A stretch of 29,777 nt of DNA, from contig JARHYY010000089.1 of assembly GCA_029258405.1 (NCBI GenBank), forward strand, positions 1 through 29,777, written 5' to 3'. This document shows, in pieces, positions 1-7,477 of the stretch (its first letter is position 1; every line of letters starts with the position of its first letter). Below the pieces are notes generated by a model. It saw only the letters and a program-made list of their open reading frames with translations, made no database searches and was not told the origin of the DNA. Both the position numbers and the translations under genes were made by a program. This DNA comes from Helicobacteraceae bacterium. GTDB lineage: Bacteria; Campylobacterota; Campylobacteria; Campylobacterales; Helicobacteraceae.

Positions 1-83
1 ATTACATATGGCAAGCTCTGTTAAGTGCTTATGTATTAAAATGGTTATGTGGTTTGGGGGGAGTGTTAATGCTTAGGGTTTAG
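1..83 (+). CDS. possible C-terminal end of an upstream membrane protein (partial)
   Basis: One plus-strand frame (codons from position 3) is open from the window edge to a TAG at 81-83. It reads as a hydrophobic, Trp- and Leu-rich tail (for example WQALLSAYVLKWL), as expected for the last membrane helix of a transporter. Only 26 codons are visible and no family can be named. A neighbouring frame is also open to position 76, so coding is not certain. The sequence to the left of the window would settle it. Confidence 0.3.
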   Translation, partial: YIWQALLSAYVLKWLCGLGGVLMLRV

Positions 84-516
84 GGTGGGGAGATGTGGAG
101 ATAATGTTAAAGTTGGGTATTGGTAAAAATTAAACTGATGACACAGGCTACTAGATATATATACAAGAGCAAACCTATAAAATCTCTTTGCATTAGAACG
201 AGAGCATAAGTGTTAAGCTCTTATATATAGAGTAGAGCTAAAAACCTAGTAATTAAATATATTCAAAAGAACAATAAGAGATTTTTTAAAGAATAAAACC
301 TTATGTGAGGAATAACGACTGAATAAAGAATCCAAAGATAGTAAAAACACTTCCTAAAAGTTTTCTATAGATAAAATAAATATAAAATAATAACAAGCTT
401 TATGTTATTGAAATACTTGCATGGTTTAGAAAAGGGTTGGGGTTATTTTACTAAGTTGCCTACTCACTCTTGTAAGCTTAGTTAATGGTTTGAGTGTTTT
501 ATCTTTAAAGCAATGG
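84..516. other. non-coding stretch, nothing recognised
   Basis: About 430 AT-rich bases lie between the possible upstream gene end and the porin terminator. Both strands carry frequent stops in all frames. No ORF with a ribosome binding site, tRNA-like fold or long repeat was seen. A short stretch (caaacctataaaa, near 169) recurs near 2176 upstream of the porin, but it is too short and AT-rich to interpret. Confidence 0.5.
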
Positions 517-533
517 AGGGGCATAAAGCCCCT
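517..533 (-). terminator. hairpin terminator of the porin gene
   Basis: AGGGGC (517-522) and GCCCCT (528-533) form a perfect 6-bp GC-rich stem with a 5-nt loop. It begins 5 nt after the porin stop codon on the minus strand. The T-run that follows on that strand is weak and interrupted, so termination may be partial. Position directly behind the stop codon is the main argument. Confidence 0.6.
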
Positions 534-538
534 GATTC

Positions 539-1975
539 TTAGAATCTGTAGTCTAGAGTAAAGAACATATGACTTCTATCATCGGTTTGATCCGCAGCAA
601 GACGCTCGCCGCCTATGGCTATGCCCGGGCTATGCCCTGCTTTTGTGGTGTCTTGGAAGTATTCAAGCTTCAACCCCACAGCCACATTGTTTTTGAAGGC
701 ATGAGAGAGCAAAAGAGCAATGCTTTGTTCATCGCTTCTTGGGCTTTGGGTGTATCGACCTACTACATTCCAACTAAATACGCCCACATTCATGGGGTAA
801 CTCGCACCTCCAAAGAGATAGCCAGTTTTTGCATCACGGCTGACAAAATCACCAAAATAAAGTCCCATTGAATCATAAATAGTTGATGTGAATAAGTCTA
901 AGCCCGATGGATTCCCATAAGTACCAAAATGCGAAGCGGCATTCCCAAAGTTTTGGTAGTATCCCACGCCTGCATTGTAGTTAAAGAAATTCCCTTCAAG
1001 AATTACATTTAAGTTTTGACTCCATTCATCTACATCTTGTCCAAATATTTGGATAGTAGGGTCTTGTTCTGTTGTAAATTCGGGGAGTACATGTAAGGCA
1101 TATCCTTGTACAGTTGTTTTGTAGCCAAGCCCATTGCCTAATTGATTTTCATGCACAAGCTTAAGTCCGGGGGCTTGATAAAGCCCGGGGTAGAAATACA
1201 CAAAAGGGCTAAAGGTATAACGCGAACCCATTTGATAAGCACCACTTTGATGCAAACCACCATATTTAATATCTAATCCTAATGCGTGTAAGCCATAATT
1301 TTTGTCATTCAAGCCATCATTATCTGTATCTGTCGCCTTAACAGGATAGTAATCAATTAAAAAACGCGTGAAAGGAAATGCACGCCCAAAGGCACTCATC
1401 CACCACAGCTTAATTTGATTATCTGGGTTAGAAGCAGTATCACCATAGGCAGAAAATATATCAATGCTAAAGCCTTGTGTCCAAGCTGAATAATAATCTG
1501 CATCAGAGAGATAACGCCCTGCTCGCACACGCACATTATTCCCTTTGAGATCCACAAAGGCATTGTGGAGTATAAAATAGCGATTATCATCGTATGAACC
1601 TGAACGCGTAAACAAAGAACCAAAGTGCCCACCAACATAGAGGTTATTCAAGCCTGTACCCGTATCTAGACCCCTGCCAATAGCCACACCATCTGTTTTT
1701 GTGGAATCATGCAAGAAATTTGCCGTCGTGATTCCTAGCCCTGTATCAAGCGTAAAACCACCAAATTGAGCATTATAGACGCTATCAAGTTGTCCAAAGA
1801 TGGTTGAATAGCTCTCTGTTGGATACTTATTCTGACTCACATCAAGTTTTTGGTTATTAAAACCCACTTTTGTGAAACTCCCAAAAGCACCGCTAAACTT
1901 TAAGTTGTTTTCATCTGCTGCATAGAGCAGAGATAGCTGGCTAGCAGCCAACAAACAGCCCACTAAGTATTTCAT
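539..1975 (-). CDS. OprD-family outer-membrane porin
   Basis: This 478-residue protein has a Sec signal peptide (basic start, hydrophobic core, AxA-type end at about residues 18-20, LYAA). It has alternating aromatic/glycine beta-strand patterns throughout and a terminal Phe (LDYRF), the usual outer-membrane insertion signal. Size and composition fit the OprD-type substrate-selective porins common in Helicobacter. The ATG at 1975 follows an AAGGAG ribosome binding site. Residues 215-224 carry a DxDxDGxxD calcium-loop pattern, probably in an extracellular loop. It lies downstream of iolA on the same strand, 846 bases away with its own terminator, so it is probably a separate unit. It might still serve uptake of the sugar used by the neighbouring cluster (inference). 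The family call is by pattern; the substrate is unknown. Confidence 0.8.
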   Translation of the reverse strand: MKYLVGCLLAASQLSLLYAADENNLKFSGAFGSFTKVGFNNQKLDVSQNKYPTESYSTIFGQLDSVYNAQFGGFTLDTGLGITTANFLHDSTKTDGVAIGRGLDTGTGLNNLYVGGHFGSLFTRSGSYDDNRYFILHNAFVDLKGNNVRVRAGRYLSDADYYSAWTQGFSIDIFSAYGDTASNPDNQIKLWWMSAFGRAFPFTRFLIDYYPVKATDTDNDGLNDKNYGLHALGLDIKYGGLHQSGAYQMGSRYTFSPFVYFYPGLYQAPGLKLVHENQLGNGLGYKTTVQGYALHVLPEFTTEQDPTIQIFGQDVDEWSQNLNVILEGNFFNYNAGVGYYQNFGNAASHFGTYGNPSGLDLFTSTIYDSMGLYFGDFVSRDAKTGYLFGGASYPMNVGVFSWNVVGRYTQSPRSDEQSIALLLSHAFKNNVAVGLKLEYFQDTTKAGHSPGIAIGGERLAADQTDDRSHMFFTLDYRF

Positions 1976-1995
1976 TATTCCACTCCTTTTTATAT

Positions 1996-2023
1996 ATTAT
2001 ATCCATACATTAAGAATATTGTA
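1996..2023 (-). promoter_or_regulatory. candidate porin promoter region
   Basis: Read on the minus strand, the region upstream of the porin has a TATAAT (2001-1996) and a TACAAT (2023-2018). The first would leave a leader of only about 14 nt over the AAGGAG site. The second would leave about 36 nt and is more comfortable. Campylobacterota sigma-70 promoters often lack a clear -35 box, and none is visible. The choice between the two is open. Confidence 0.35.
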
Positions 2024-2251
2024 ACTATACTTAATTGTGCTTGAATATTCTAAAAATATTCAGAAAATATATGTATAAATATACTTACCATATCACAATA
2101 TGTAACATATATATATTTTATTATGGAGTCATACTTAAAGAATGCACGGATTAGAGGGCTTGGAAACAGTTCCTACAAACCTATAAAACTTTATAAATAG
2201 ATATAAAATCTATAAATTAGAATTTTGTTGCATTCCTGTCTTAATCTTAGC

Positions 2252-2291
2252 GCTTTACAAGATGATTTATTGCTTAATTCTCTTGTAAAGC
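2252..2291. repeat. perfect 11-bp inverted repeat
   Basis: GCTTTACAAGA (2252-2262) and TCTTGTAAAGC (2281-2291) are exact reverse complements separated by 18 bases. Neither side is followed by a T-run, so it is not a standard terminator. It lies about 280 bases upstream of the porin start and could be a regulatory dyad, an RNA stem or a remnant of something lost. Confidence 0.7.
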
Positions 2292-2584
2292 CTTCAAATT
2301 ATCAAGTGTAATTCAGTTTGAATTCAGTCTATTTGTTTGTATCAAATAATACATGTAAGCTTGCATGATAATTTGCTTTTTTATAAATTAAATGTGATAT
2401 TTTCTTTTTATCACCACATGAGAGCATATATGAGATAGGATACTATGTGTAAAGCAATAGTATTTAAGGCTTTTGAATTTATGATTTTTACTCAGTATTG
2501 TGTATTGACTTACTTATTGTTAGCTTGTTCAGAAAATTATTTCTCATGTTTTTTGTTTATGTGGAGTTTGCTAAGCTGCGAATC

Positions 2585-2606
2585 GCTCAACCACTAAAGG
2601 TTGAGC
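2585..2606. repeat. 8-bp stem-loop, possibly a relic of a mobile-element end
   Basis: GCTCAACC (2585-2592) and GGTTGAGC (2599-2606) pair perfectly around the loop ACTAAA. The stem can be extended by GAA/TTC with a 2-nt bulge on the left. The hairpin flanked by GAA and TTCTTGTTTCAAG-like sequence recalls the subterminal hairpins of IS200/IS605-type elements. No transposase or TnpB gene is nearby. It could instead be a weak terminator. Confidence 0.5.
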
Positions 2607-2821
2607 TTCTTGTTTCAAGCTAGTATCTAATATGTTAATGATACCCCACTAAAGCTACCCTTATAAGCGTAACTTCAAGTAATTTCTATCCTAGATTTAT
2701 TGCATTTTATTATATCTATCATAAATCATGCCTAAGGTGTAGTTTTTATGTTAATGCTAGTATTAAAGTTTTTATTATACTTATATACTTAGTGCTATGA
2801 TTAATGTTAAAGAGCATTCAC

Positions 2822-4312
2822 TTAATTCCCCTGAAAATTAAACACCACTCCGTCTTTATCCTCTTGCAAGAAATATTTTTGTGTGATTGTTTTTGTTTCA
2901 GTATAGAATATAATTGCTTGTTTGCCATAAGCATGCAAATCACCATAAAACGAACCTCGCCAACCTGTGAAAGAGAAAAAGGGCAGAGGAACGGGAATAG
3001 GTATATTTACACCAACTTGCCCAACGGCAACTTCTTTAATAAAATGTGATGAACTTGAAAGAGAGTTTGTAAAAATAGAAGTTCCATTTCCAAATTCATT
3101 ATTGTTAATAATCTCTAAGGCTTCGTTGAGATCTTTTACTTCTAAAACACAAAGCACAGGGGCGAAAATTTCTTTTTTATAAATTTCCATATGTGTTTTA
3201 ATATTTCCAAAAACACAAGGTCCAAGCCAATTTCCATTGGGATACTCTTTGATTTCTATGCCTCTGCCATCAAGAAGGAGTTCTGCACCCTCTTTTATCC
3301 CATTTTCTATGAGTTCTAGCACTCTGTTTAATGCTGCTTTGGTGATGAGCGGTCCATAAGCGGCATTAGGGTCGTTATAAGCACCCGGCTTTATAGCTTT
3401 GAGCTTGTCTATAAGCTTTGGAATGAGTTTTTTTGAATCTCCTACAAAAAGAGCAACTGAAATTGCCATGCATCGTTGCCCAGCAGCTCCCATTGATGCA
3501 CCTACAAGAGCATTTATTACTTGTTCTTCATGGGCATCAGGCATAATAACCATATGGTTCTTTGCCCCAACTAATGCTTGGGCTCTTTTGAGGTTTGCTG
3601 TGGCACGAGAGTAAATATACGCCCCAACTTTTGGCGAGCCAACAAAAGAATATGCTTTTATAAGAGGATGATCTAAGAGCATATCAACTTGTTCTTTTTG
3701 TCCATGTACAACTTGCAATATGCCCTTTGGTACATCACATTGCATGAAGAGTTCTGCTAGTCTCATTGCTGTTTGTGGTACCATTTCTGAAGGTTTTAAA
3801 ATGAAGGCATTGCCCGCAACGATGGCTAAGGGAAACATCCATAAAGGAATCATGCCCGGAAAATTAAAAGGCGTAATTCCAGCACAAACGCCCAAAGGTT
3901 GTCTGTAAGAAAAAGTATTCATTGCTCTTGAGATATTTTCAACTGTTTCACCCATGAGTAAGGTGGGAGCAGAGCAAGCAAACTCTACCACCTCATAACC
4001 CCTTGTTATATCCCCTTTGGCATCGTCTATGGTTTTGCCTTGTTCAATTGATAGAATCTCTGCAAGTTCATTGAGATGTTTTTTAATTAATCCTTGATAC
4101 TCTAACATAACCCTTGTTCTGTGCATGATGGAAGTATTTTTCCATTCTAAATAAGCATTATGAGCAATTGTTGCTGCTTCATCAATTTCGCTTTTGAGCA
4201 TACAAGGCACTTTGGCTAAAACCTCTTGCGTAAGTGGAGAGAGAGATGTTGTAAAATGTGTTGTTTTGCTTTCTCTAAATGCTCCATTGATAAGTGTTTG
4301 AATAGTTTTCAT
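2822..4312 (-). CDS. iolA: malonate-semialdehyde / methylmalonate-semialdehyde dehydrogenase (CoA-acylating)
   Basis: Aldehyde-dehydrogenase superfamily, 496 residues, the usual length for IolA/MmsA. It would convert malonate semialdehyde plus CoA and NAD+ to acetyl-CoA, CO2 and NADH in the cytoplasm. Supporting features are the ITPFNFPGM segment (Asn150), GAAGQRCMA with catalytic Cys281, and VGAKNHMV at about 248-255. In that last segment the general-base Glu of ordinary ALDHs is replaced, a hallmark of the CoA-acylating subgroup. The RGYEVVEFAC segment near Arg104 is also typical. The ATG at 4312 has an AGGGGG site upstream. It is transcribed divergently from the inositol-type operon, whose final product in either route is malonate semialdehyde. 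The related methylmalonate reaction (valine or thymine catabolism) is possible, but the context favours inositol. Confidence 0.9.
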   Translation of the reverse strand: MKTIQTLINGAFRESKTTHFTTSLSPLTQEVLAKVPCMLKSEIDEAATIAHNAYLEWKNTSIMHRTRVMLEYQGLIKKHLNELAEILSIEQGKTIDDAKGDITRGYEVVEFACSAPTLLMGETVENISRAMNTFSYRQPLGVCAGITPFNFPGMIPLWMFPLAIVAGNAFILKPSEMVPQTAMRLAELFMQCDVPKGILQVVHGQKEQVDMLLDHPLIKAYSFVGSPKVGAYIYSRATANLKRAQALVGAKNHMVIMPDAHEEQVINALVGASMGAAGQRCMAISVALFVGDSKKLIPKLIDKLKAIKPGAYNDPNAAYGPLITKAALNRVLELIENGIKEGAELLLDGRGIEIKEYPNGNWLGPCVFGNIKTHMEIYKKEIFAPVLCVLEVKDLNEALEIINNNEFGNGTSIFTNSLSSSSHFIKEVAVGQVGVNIPIPVPLPFFSFTGWRGSFYGDLHAYGKQAIIFYTETKTITQKYFLQEDKDGVVFNFQGN

Positions 4313-4602
4313 TAAATAGATACCCCTTGTGAATAATCTCTAAATTATACTTTTAATAATAGCAAAAAAGACAATTTTACGCTATCATTGAATGAATTTT
4401 AGAGATATATTTGAAAATGTGTTACTTAAATACATGAAAGTATTTTTAAGGTTAATTTTAAACATAGGTATTCCTATTGAGTTGAAATAGTTGTTACTAT
4501 AAGCTACATATTAGCAGATAATTAATGTTGCCTAATTTAGTTTTATAAAAATATCTATAAAGATTGGTTACAATGGTGGCATATTTTAAAAAAGGAGTTT
4601 TT
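4313..4602. promoter_or_regulatory. divergent control region between iolA and the transport/catabolic operon
   Basis: This 290-base AT-rich region holds the promoters of both units. Two dyads are visible: AAATAC-N6-GTATTT (4428-4433 / 4440-4445), with near-symmetric flanks, and ATAGG-TATT-CCTAT (4464-4477). Either could be an operator for both divergent promoters. Toward the operon, -10-like TATAAA boxes occur at 4544-4549 and 4556-4561 and a TATAAG at 4498-4503. I cannot choose between them. No regulator gene lies in or next to the cluster. Confidence 0.5.
4321..4374 (-). promoter_or_regulatory. iolA promoter and ribosome binding site
   Basis: On the minus strand a perfect -10 box TATAAT (4349-4344) lies about 32 nt upstream of the iolA ATG. 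A weak -35-like TTGTCT (4374-4369) sits about 19 nt further up. An AGGGGG ribosome binding site lies at about 4328-4323. The resulting leader would be about 25 nt. Confidence 0.5.
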
Positions 4603-5502
4603 ATGTTAAAAAAGATGGCTTTGTGTCTTTTGTTGTGTGTAAGTGCGGTTTATGCGAAGCAATTACATTTTGTGTTCATTAGTAATGGGCTAGATGTTGA
4701 TCCTTTTTGGAATGTCATTAAAAATGGAATCAACGATGCTGCCAAGGAAGTGGGGGCAAGGGTGGATTATCGTAATTCTCCTACAGGCGATAGAACAGAG
4801 ATGGCAAGAATCCTTCAAGCTGCTACATCGCAAAGACCAGATGGGATTATACTCTCTATTCCGGATAAAGATGCGTTAAGTAAGGACATTAAAAGAGCAC
4901 TAGAATTAAAGATACCTGTTATCAATGTTAATTCTGGTGTTGAGGCAGGTAAAGAATTGGGGGTTAGAAACTATATTGGCTCTAATGAATATGAAGGCGG
5001 TTTGTTGCTTGGCAAGAGAGCAAAGGAAGCAGGGGTAAAAAGCTTTGTTTGTGTCAATCAAGAGATTACTAATACAGTTTTAGAGCAACGATGCAAAGGT
5101 TTTGCCGATGGTTTAGGGGTTAAAAATAATATGATTGATTCAAGCAGTGATCCAAGTGAGATTCAAAAAAGATTAACCCCACATTTAGACAAAGTTGATG
5201 CTGTTGTAACCTTAGGACCAGTATCTGCGGGAGCGACGATTGATCTTTTTAGAACTAAGAGAATTAAGAAGCATTTTGTAACCTTTGATTTAAGCCCAGA
5301 AATTATTGCTGGAATTAAAGATGGGATATTGCTAGCAGCAATTGATCAGCAGCCTTATTTGCAAGGTTATCTCCCCGTTATCTTGCTCTCAAAATATGTT
5401 CCTTATGGTCTTATGCCTGATGGAGATATTAACACTGGGCCAGCTTTGGTTACCAAAGATAATGTAGATTTAGTTGATAAATTTGCTGGAAAATATAGAT
5501 AA
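4603..5502 (+). CDS. periplasmic sugar-binding protein of an ABC importer (probably inositol)
   Basis: This 299-residue protein has a clear Sec signal peptide (MLKKMALCLLLCVSAVYA, then KQ). The mature part is a type-1 periplasmic binding fold of the ribose/galactose/inositol (Peripla_BP_4) class: start strand LHFVFISNG, then DPFWNVIKNGINDAA, RPDGIILSIPD, IPVINVNSG and the late IDQQPYLQGYLPV segment. I chose the ATG at 4603 over an upstream TTG in frame because AAAGGAG sits 5 nt before it and the signal peptide then starts correctly. It is the first gene of the run with permease, ATPase and iol genes. Inositol as substrate is inferred from context only. A stem-loop follows its stop and may let it be expressed more strongly than the membrane parts. 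Confidence 0.85.
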   Translation: MLKKMALCLLLCVSAVYAKQLHFVFISNGLDVDPFWNVIKNGINDAAKEVGARVDYRNSPTGDRTEMARILQAATSQRPDGIILSIPDKDALSKDIKRALELKIPVINVNSGVEAGKELGVRNYIGSNEYEGGLLLGKRAKEAGVKSFVCVNQEITNTVLEQRCKGFADGLGVKNNMIDSSSDPSEIQKRLTPHLDKVDAVVTLGPVSAGATIDLFRTKRIKKHFVTFDLSPEIIAGIKDGILLAAIDQQPYLQGYLPVILLSKYVPYGLMPDGDINTGPALVTKDNVDLVDKFAGKYR

Positions 5503-5505
5503 TAA

Positions 5506-5577
5506 TTTTTGAGTTGTGGTAACTTATGTTACCCATCTCAAAAACCTAGTATTTGTTAAATATTAAGTTTTTGAGAT
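5506..5577 (+). promoter_or_regulatory. two mutually exclusive stem-loops between binding protein and permease genes
   Basis: Hairpin A pairs TTTTTGAG (5506-5513) with CTCAAAAA (5537-5544), continued by GGTAAC (5518-5523) with GTTACC (5528-5533) around TTAT. Hairpin B pairs ATCTCAAAAAC (5535-5545) perfectly with GTTTTTGAGAT (5567-5577), 11 bp. Both use the same middle strand, so they compete. Hairpin B ends about 6 nt before the permease ribosome binding site (AAGGA, 5584-5588). Intercistronic hairpins after binding-protein genes usually protect upstream mRNA or reduce read-through. A switch is conceivable but not shown. Confidence 0.65.
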
Positions 5578-5594
5578 TATTTTAAGGATATAAT

Positions 5595-6674
5595 ATGGCT
5601 GATGAGAGATTAAAACAAGAGGGTACATTACTTAAAATGTTGAAAAGACCAGAATTTCCGCCTGTTTTTGGGGTGGTGTTGGTTTTTATTATCTTTTTTA
5701 CTTTGGCAAGTAGTGATATGTTTTCTTTGGAAGGAACAATGTCTTGGATAGAGCAGGCATCATTAATTGGGATTCTTGCTGTTAGTGTGTGTTTGCTCAT
5801 GATCGCTGGAGAGTTTGATTTATCTATTGGGTCTATGATTGGCTTTGCTGGAATGATGATGGCGATTTTTATTGTTGAGTTTGAGATAAACCCATCTTTA
5901 GCTATTGTTTTGAGTATGCTTGTTTCTTTAGGGATTGGTTTTATAAATGGGTATTTAGTTATTAAGACAAGGCTTCCTTCTTTTATTGTAACGCTTGGGA
6001 GCTTGTTTATTTTAAGAGGTCTGACTGTTGCCCTAAGTCGCTTTTTTACTAATCAAACACTTGTTTCTGGCGTTAATACACATACAGAGGGAAGTATTTT
6101 AGCTGCTTTTTTTGGAGGGGAAACTTTTACTTCGTTGTTTAGCTTTTTGGCTGATGCTGGAGTTATTGCTACTTATAGTGATGGCACCCCTATAGTAACA
6201 GGTATTAAGATGGTTGTAGTGTGGTGGATAGGGCTTACTATTTTTGGTGTTATTGTGCTTAGGCTTACAAAATATGGCAATTGGATATATGCTACAGGGG
6301 GAGATGAGCAGGCTTCTAAAAATATGGGCGTTCCAACAGATAGGGTAAAGATTTCTCTCTTTATGCTTACTGCCTTATGTGCGAGTATTTTTGCTGCTTG
6401 TCAGGTGTTTGATTATGGTTCTGCCGATGCACAAAGAGGCGTACTCAAGGAGTTTGAGGCTATTATTGCTGTGGTTATGGGCGGAGCGTTGCTCACAGGG
6501 GGCTATGGGACTGTGATTGGGGCATCGCTTGGGGCTTTAATTTTTGGCATGGTTAATATTGGTATTAGCTATACAGGTATTGATAATGATTATTTTAGGG
6601 TATTTTTAGGTTGCATGCTTTTAGCAGCAGTGATTTTTAGTGATTCGGTAAGAAAGAAAGTAATGAGGCAGTGA
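5595..6674 (+). CDS. ABC sugar importer permease (CUT2/RbsC-FrcC type)
   Basis: This 359-residue inner-membrane protein has about ten hydrophobic segments and matches the BPD_transp_2 permease family. Supporting stretches are AGEFDLSIGSM (about residues 76-86), the cytoplasmic GNWIYATGGDEQASKNMGV loop that contacts the ATPase, and EFEAIIAVVMGGALLTGGYGT followed by GASLGALIFGMVNIGI. It forms the membrane channel for the substrate delivered by the preceding binding protein. The start ATG has AAGGA upstream. Its TGA overlaps the ATPase ATG by one base, so the two are translationally coupled. The family has ribose, fructose, galactose and inositol members. Inositol is inferred from the neighbours. 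Confidence 0.88.
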   Translation: MADERLKQEGTLLKMLKRPEFPPVFGVVLVFIIFFTLASSDMFSLEGTMSWIEQASLIGILAVSVCLLMIAGEFDLSIGSMIGFAGMMMAIFIVEFEINPSLAIVLSMLVSLGIGFINGYLVIKTRLPSFIVTLGSLFILRGLTVALSRFFTNQTLVSGVNTHTEGSILAAFFGGETFTSLFSFLADAGVIATYSDGTPIVTGIKMVVVWWIGLTIFGVIVLRLTKYGNWIYATGGDEQASKNMGVPTDRVKISLFMLTALCASIFAACQVFDYGSADAQRGVLKEFEAIIAVVMGGALLTGGYGTVIGASLGALIFGMVNIGISYTGIDNDYFRVFLGCMLLAAVIFSDSVRKKVMRQ

Positions 6675-7468
6675 TGGCAGAACCAATTATTCATATAGAA
6701 AATGTAACGAAGCATTTTGGGAATATTATTGCTTTAAATGGTATTTCTATGGACCTTTATGCAGGTGAGGTAATGTGCCTTTTGGGTGATAATGGGGCAG
6801 GGAAATCAACATTAATTAAAACTCTAGCTGGAGTGCATGAAAAGACTTCTGGGGTTTATAAGATTAATGGTAAAGATGTACATGCACCTACACCACATAA
6901 AATTTTAGATGAAGGTGTGGCAACAGTGTATCAGGATTTATCAACTATCCCTCTTATGTCTTTATCGAGGAATTTCTTTTTAGGTCGAGAAGAGGAGATA
7001 GAAAAAAAGTTTTTATTTTTTAAAATACTTGATTTTAAAAAGGCTAATGATATTACGATTAAAGCGATGAAAGATATTGGTATTAATGTGCGTGAGCCAT
7101 CTCAACCTATAGGTACATTAAGCGGGGGCGAAAGGCAGTGCTTGGCTATTGCAAAGGCTGTGCATTTTGGGGCAAAAGTGTTGATACTTGATGAGCCTAC
7201 CTCTGCTTTGGGTGTGGCACAATCATCTATGGTGTTAAAATATATTTTACAAGCAAAAAAGCGAAATTTAGGCGTTATTTTCATTACCCATAATGTATAT
7301 CATGCTTATGCGGTTGGAGATCGATTTACGATTTTAAATCGTGGTAAAACAATGGGGACATTTAAAAAAAGTGAAATTACCACAGAGCAATTACAAAGCA
7401 AAATGGCTGGTGATAAGACTATTCAGGATCTTACTAAAGAATTAGGTGCAGATGCTAAGGGTTTATAG
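6674..7468 (+). CDS. ABC sugar importer ATPase, single-domain
   Basis: Cytoplasmic ATPase of 264 residues. It contains Walker A GDNGAGKST (about 38-46), Q-loop region VYQDLS, signature LSGGERQ, Walker B VLILDEPTSALG and the switch-His segment FITHN. CUT2 systems such as RbsA or Caulobacter IatA normally carry two fused ABC domains of about 500 residues. This one has a single domain, as in FrcA-type systems, so it should act as a homodimer. I chose the ATG at 6674, which overlaps the permease stop (TGATG) and has GAGG upstream. An in-frame GTG three bases earlier is possible. It is 9 bases before iolD, in one transcription unit. Confidence 0.88.
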   Translation: MAEPIIHIENVTKHFGNIIALNGISMDLYAGEVMCLLGDNGAGKSTLIKTLAGVHEKTSGVYKINGKDVHAPTPHKILDEGVATVYQDLSTIPLMSLSRNFFLGREEEIEKKFLFFKILDFKKANDITIKAMKDIGINVREPSQPIGTLSGGERQCLAIAKAVHFGAKVLILDEPTSALGVAQSSMVLKYILQAKKRNLGVIFITHNVYHAYAVGDRFTILNRGKTMGTFKKSEITTEQLQSKMAGDKTIQDLTKELGADAKGL

Positions 7469-7477
7469 GGAGGGTAT

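Larger units (their letters stand above)
2024..2821. other. long gene-poor interval between porin and iolA
   Basis: Nearly 800 AT-rich bases lie between the porin promoter region and the end of iolA. No convincing gene was seen. The best candidate is a 50-codon hydrophobic plus-strand ORF at 2445-2597, which I do not accept. The interval contains a perfect 11-bp inverted repeat (2252-2262 / 2281-2291), a short direct repeat AATTCAGT at 2310 and 2321 (11-bp period), and a stable hairpin at 2585-2606. No clear terminator for iolA is seen just after its stop. Confidence 0.55.

Noticed and set aside
569..871. 100-codon plus-strand reading frame opposite the porin gene
   Set aside because: It lies fully antisense to the well-supported porin C-terminus, has no clear ribosome binding site and no recognisable protein features.
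2445..2597. 50-codon hydrophobic ORF with a weak AGGA site in the porin-iolA gap
   Set aside because: It is short, Cys- and Phe-rich in a manner typical of AT-rich non-coding DNA, ends inside the hairpin at 2585-2606, and has no visible family or partner. It is possible but unsupported.
2822..4312. Reading iolA as a generic succinate-semialdehyde dehydrogenase
   Set aside because: The replaced general-base segment (GAKNH) and GAAGQRCMA mark the CoA-acylating malonate/methylmalonate semialdehyde group.
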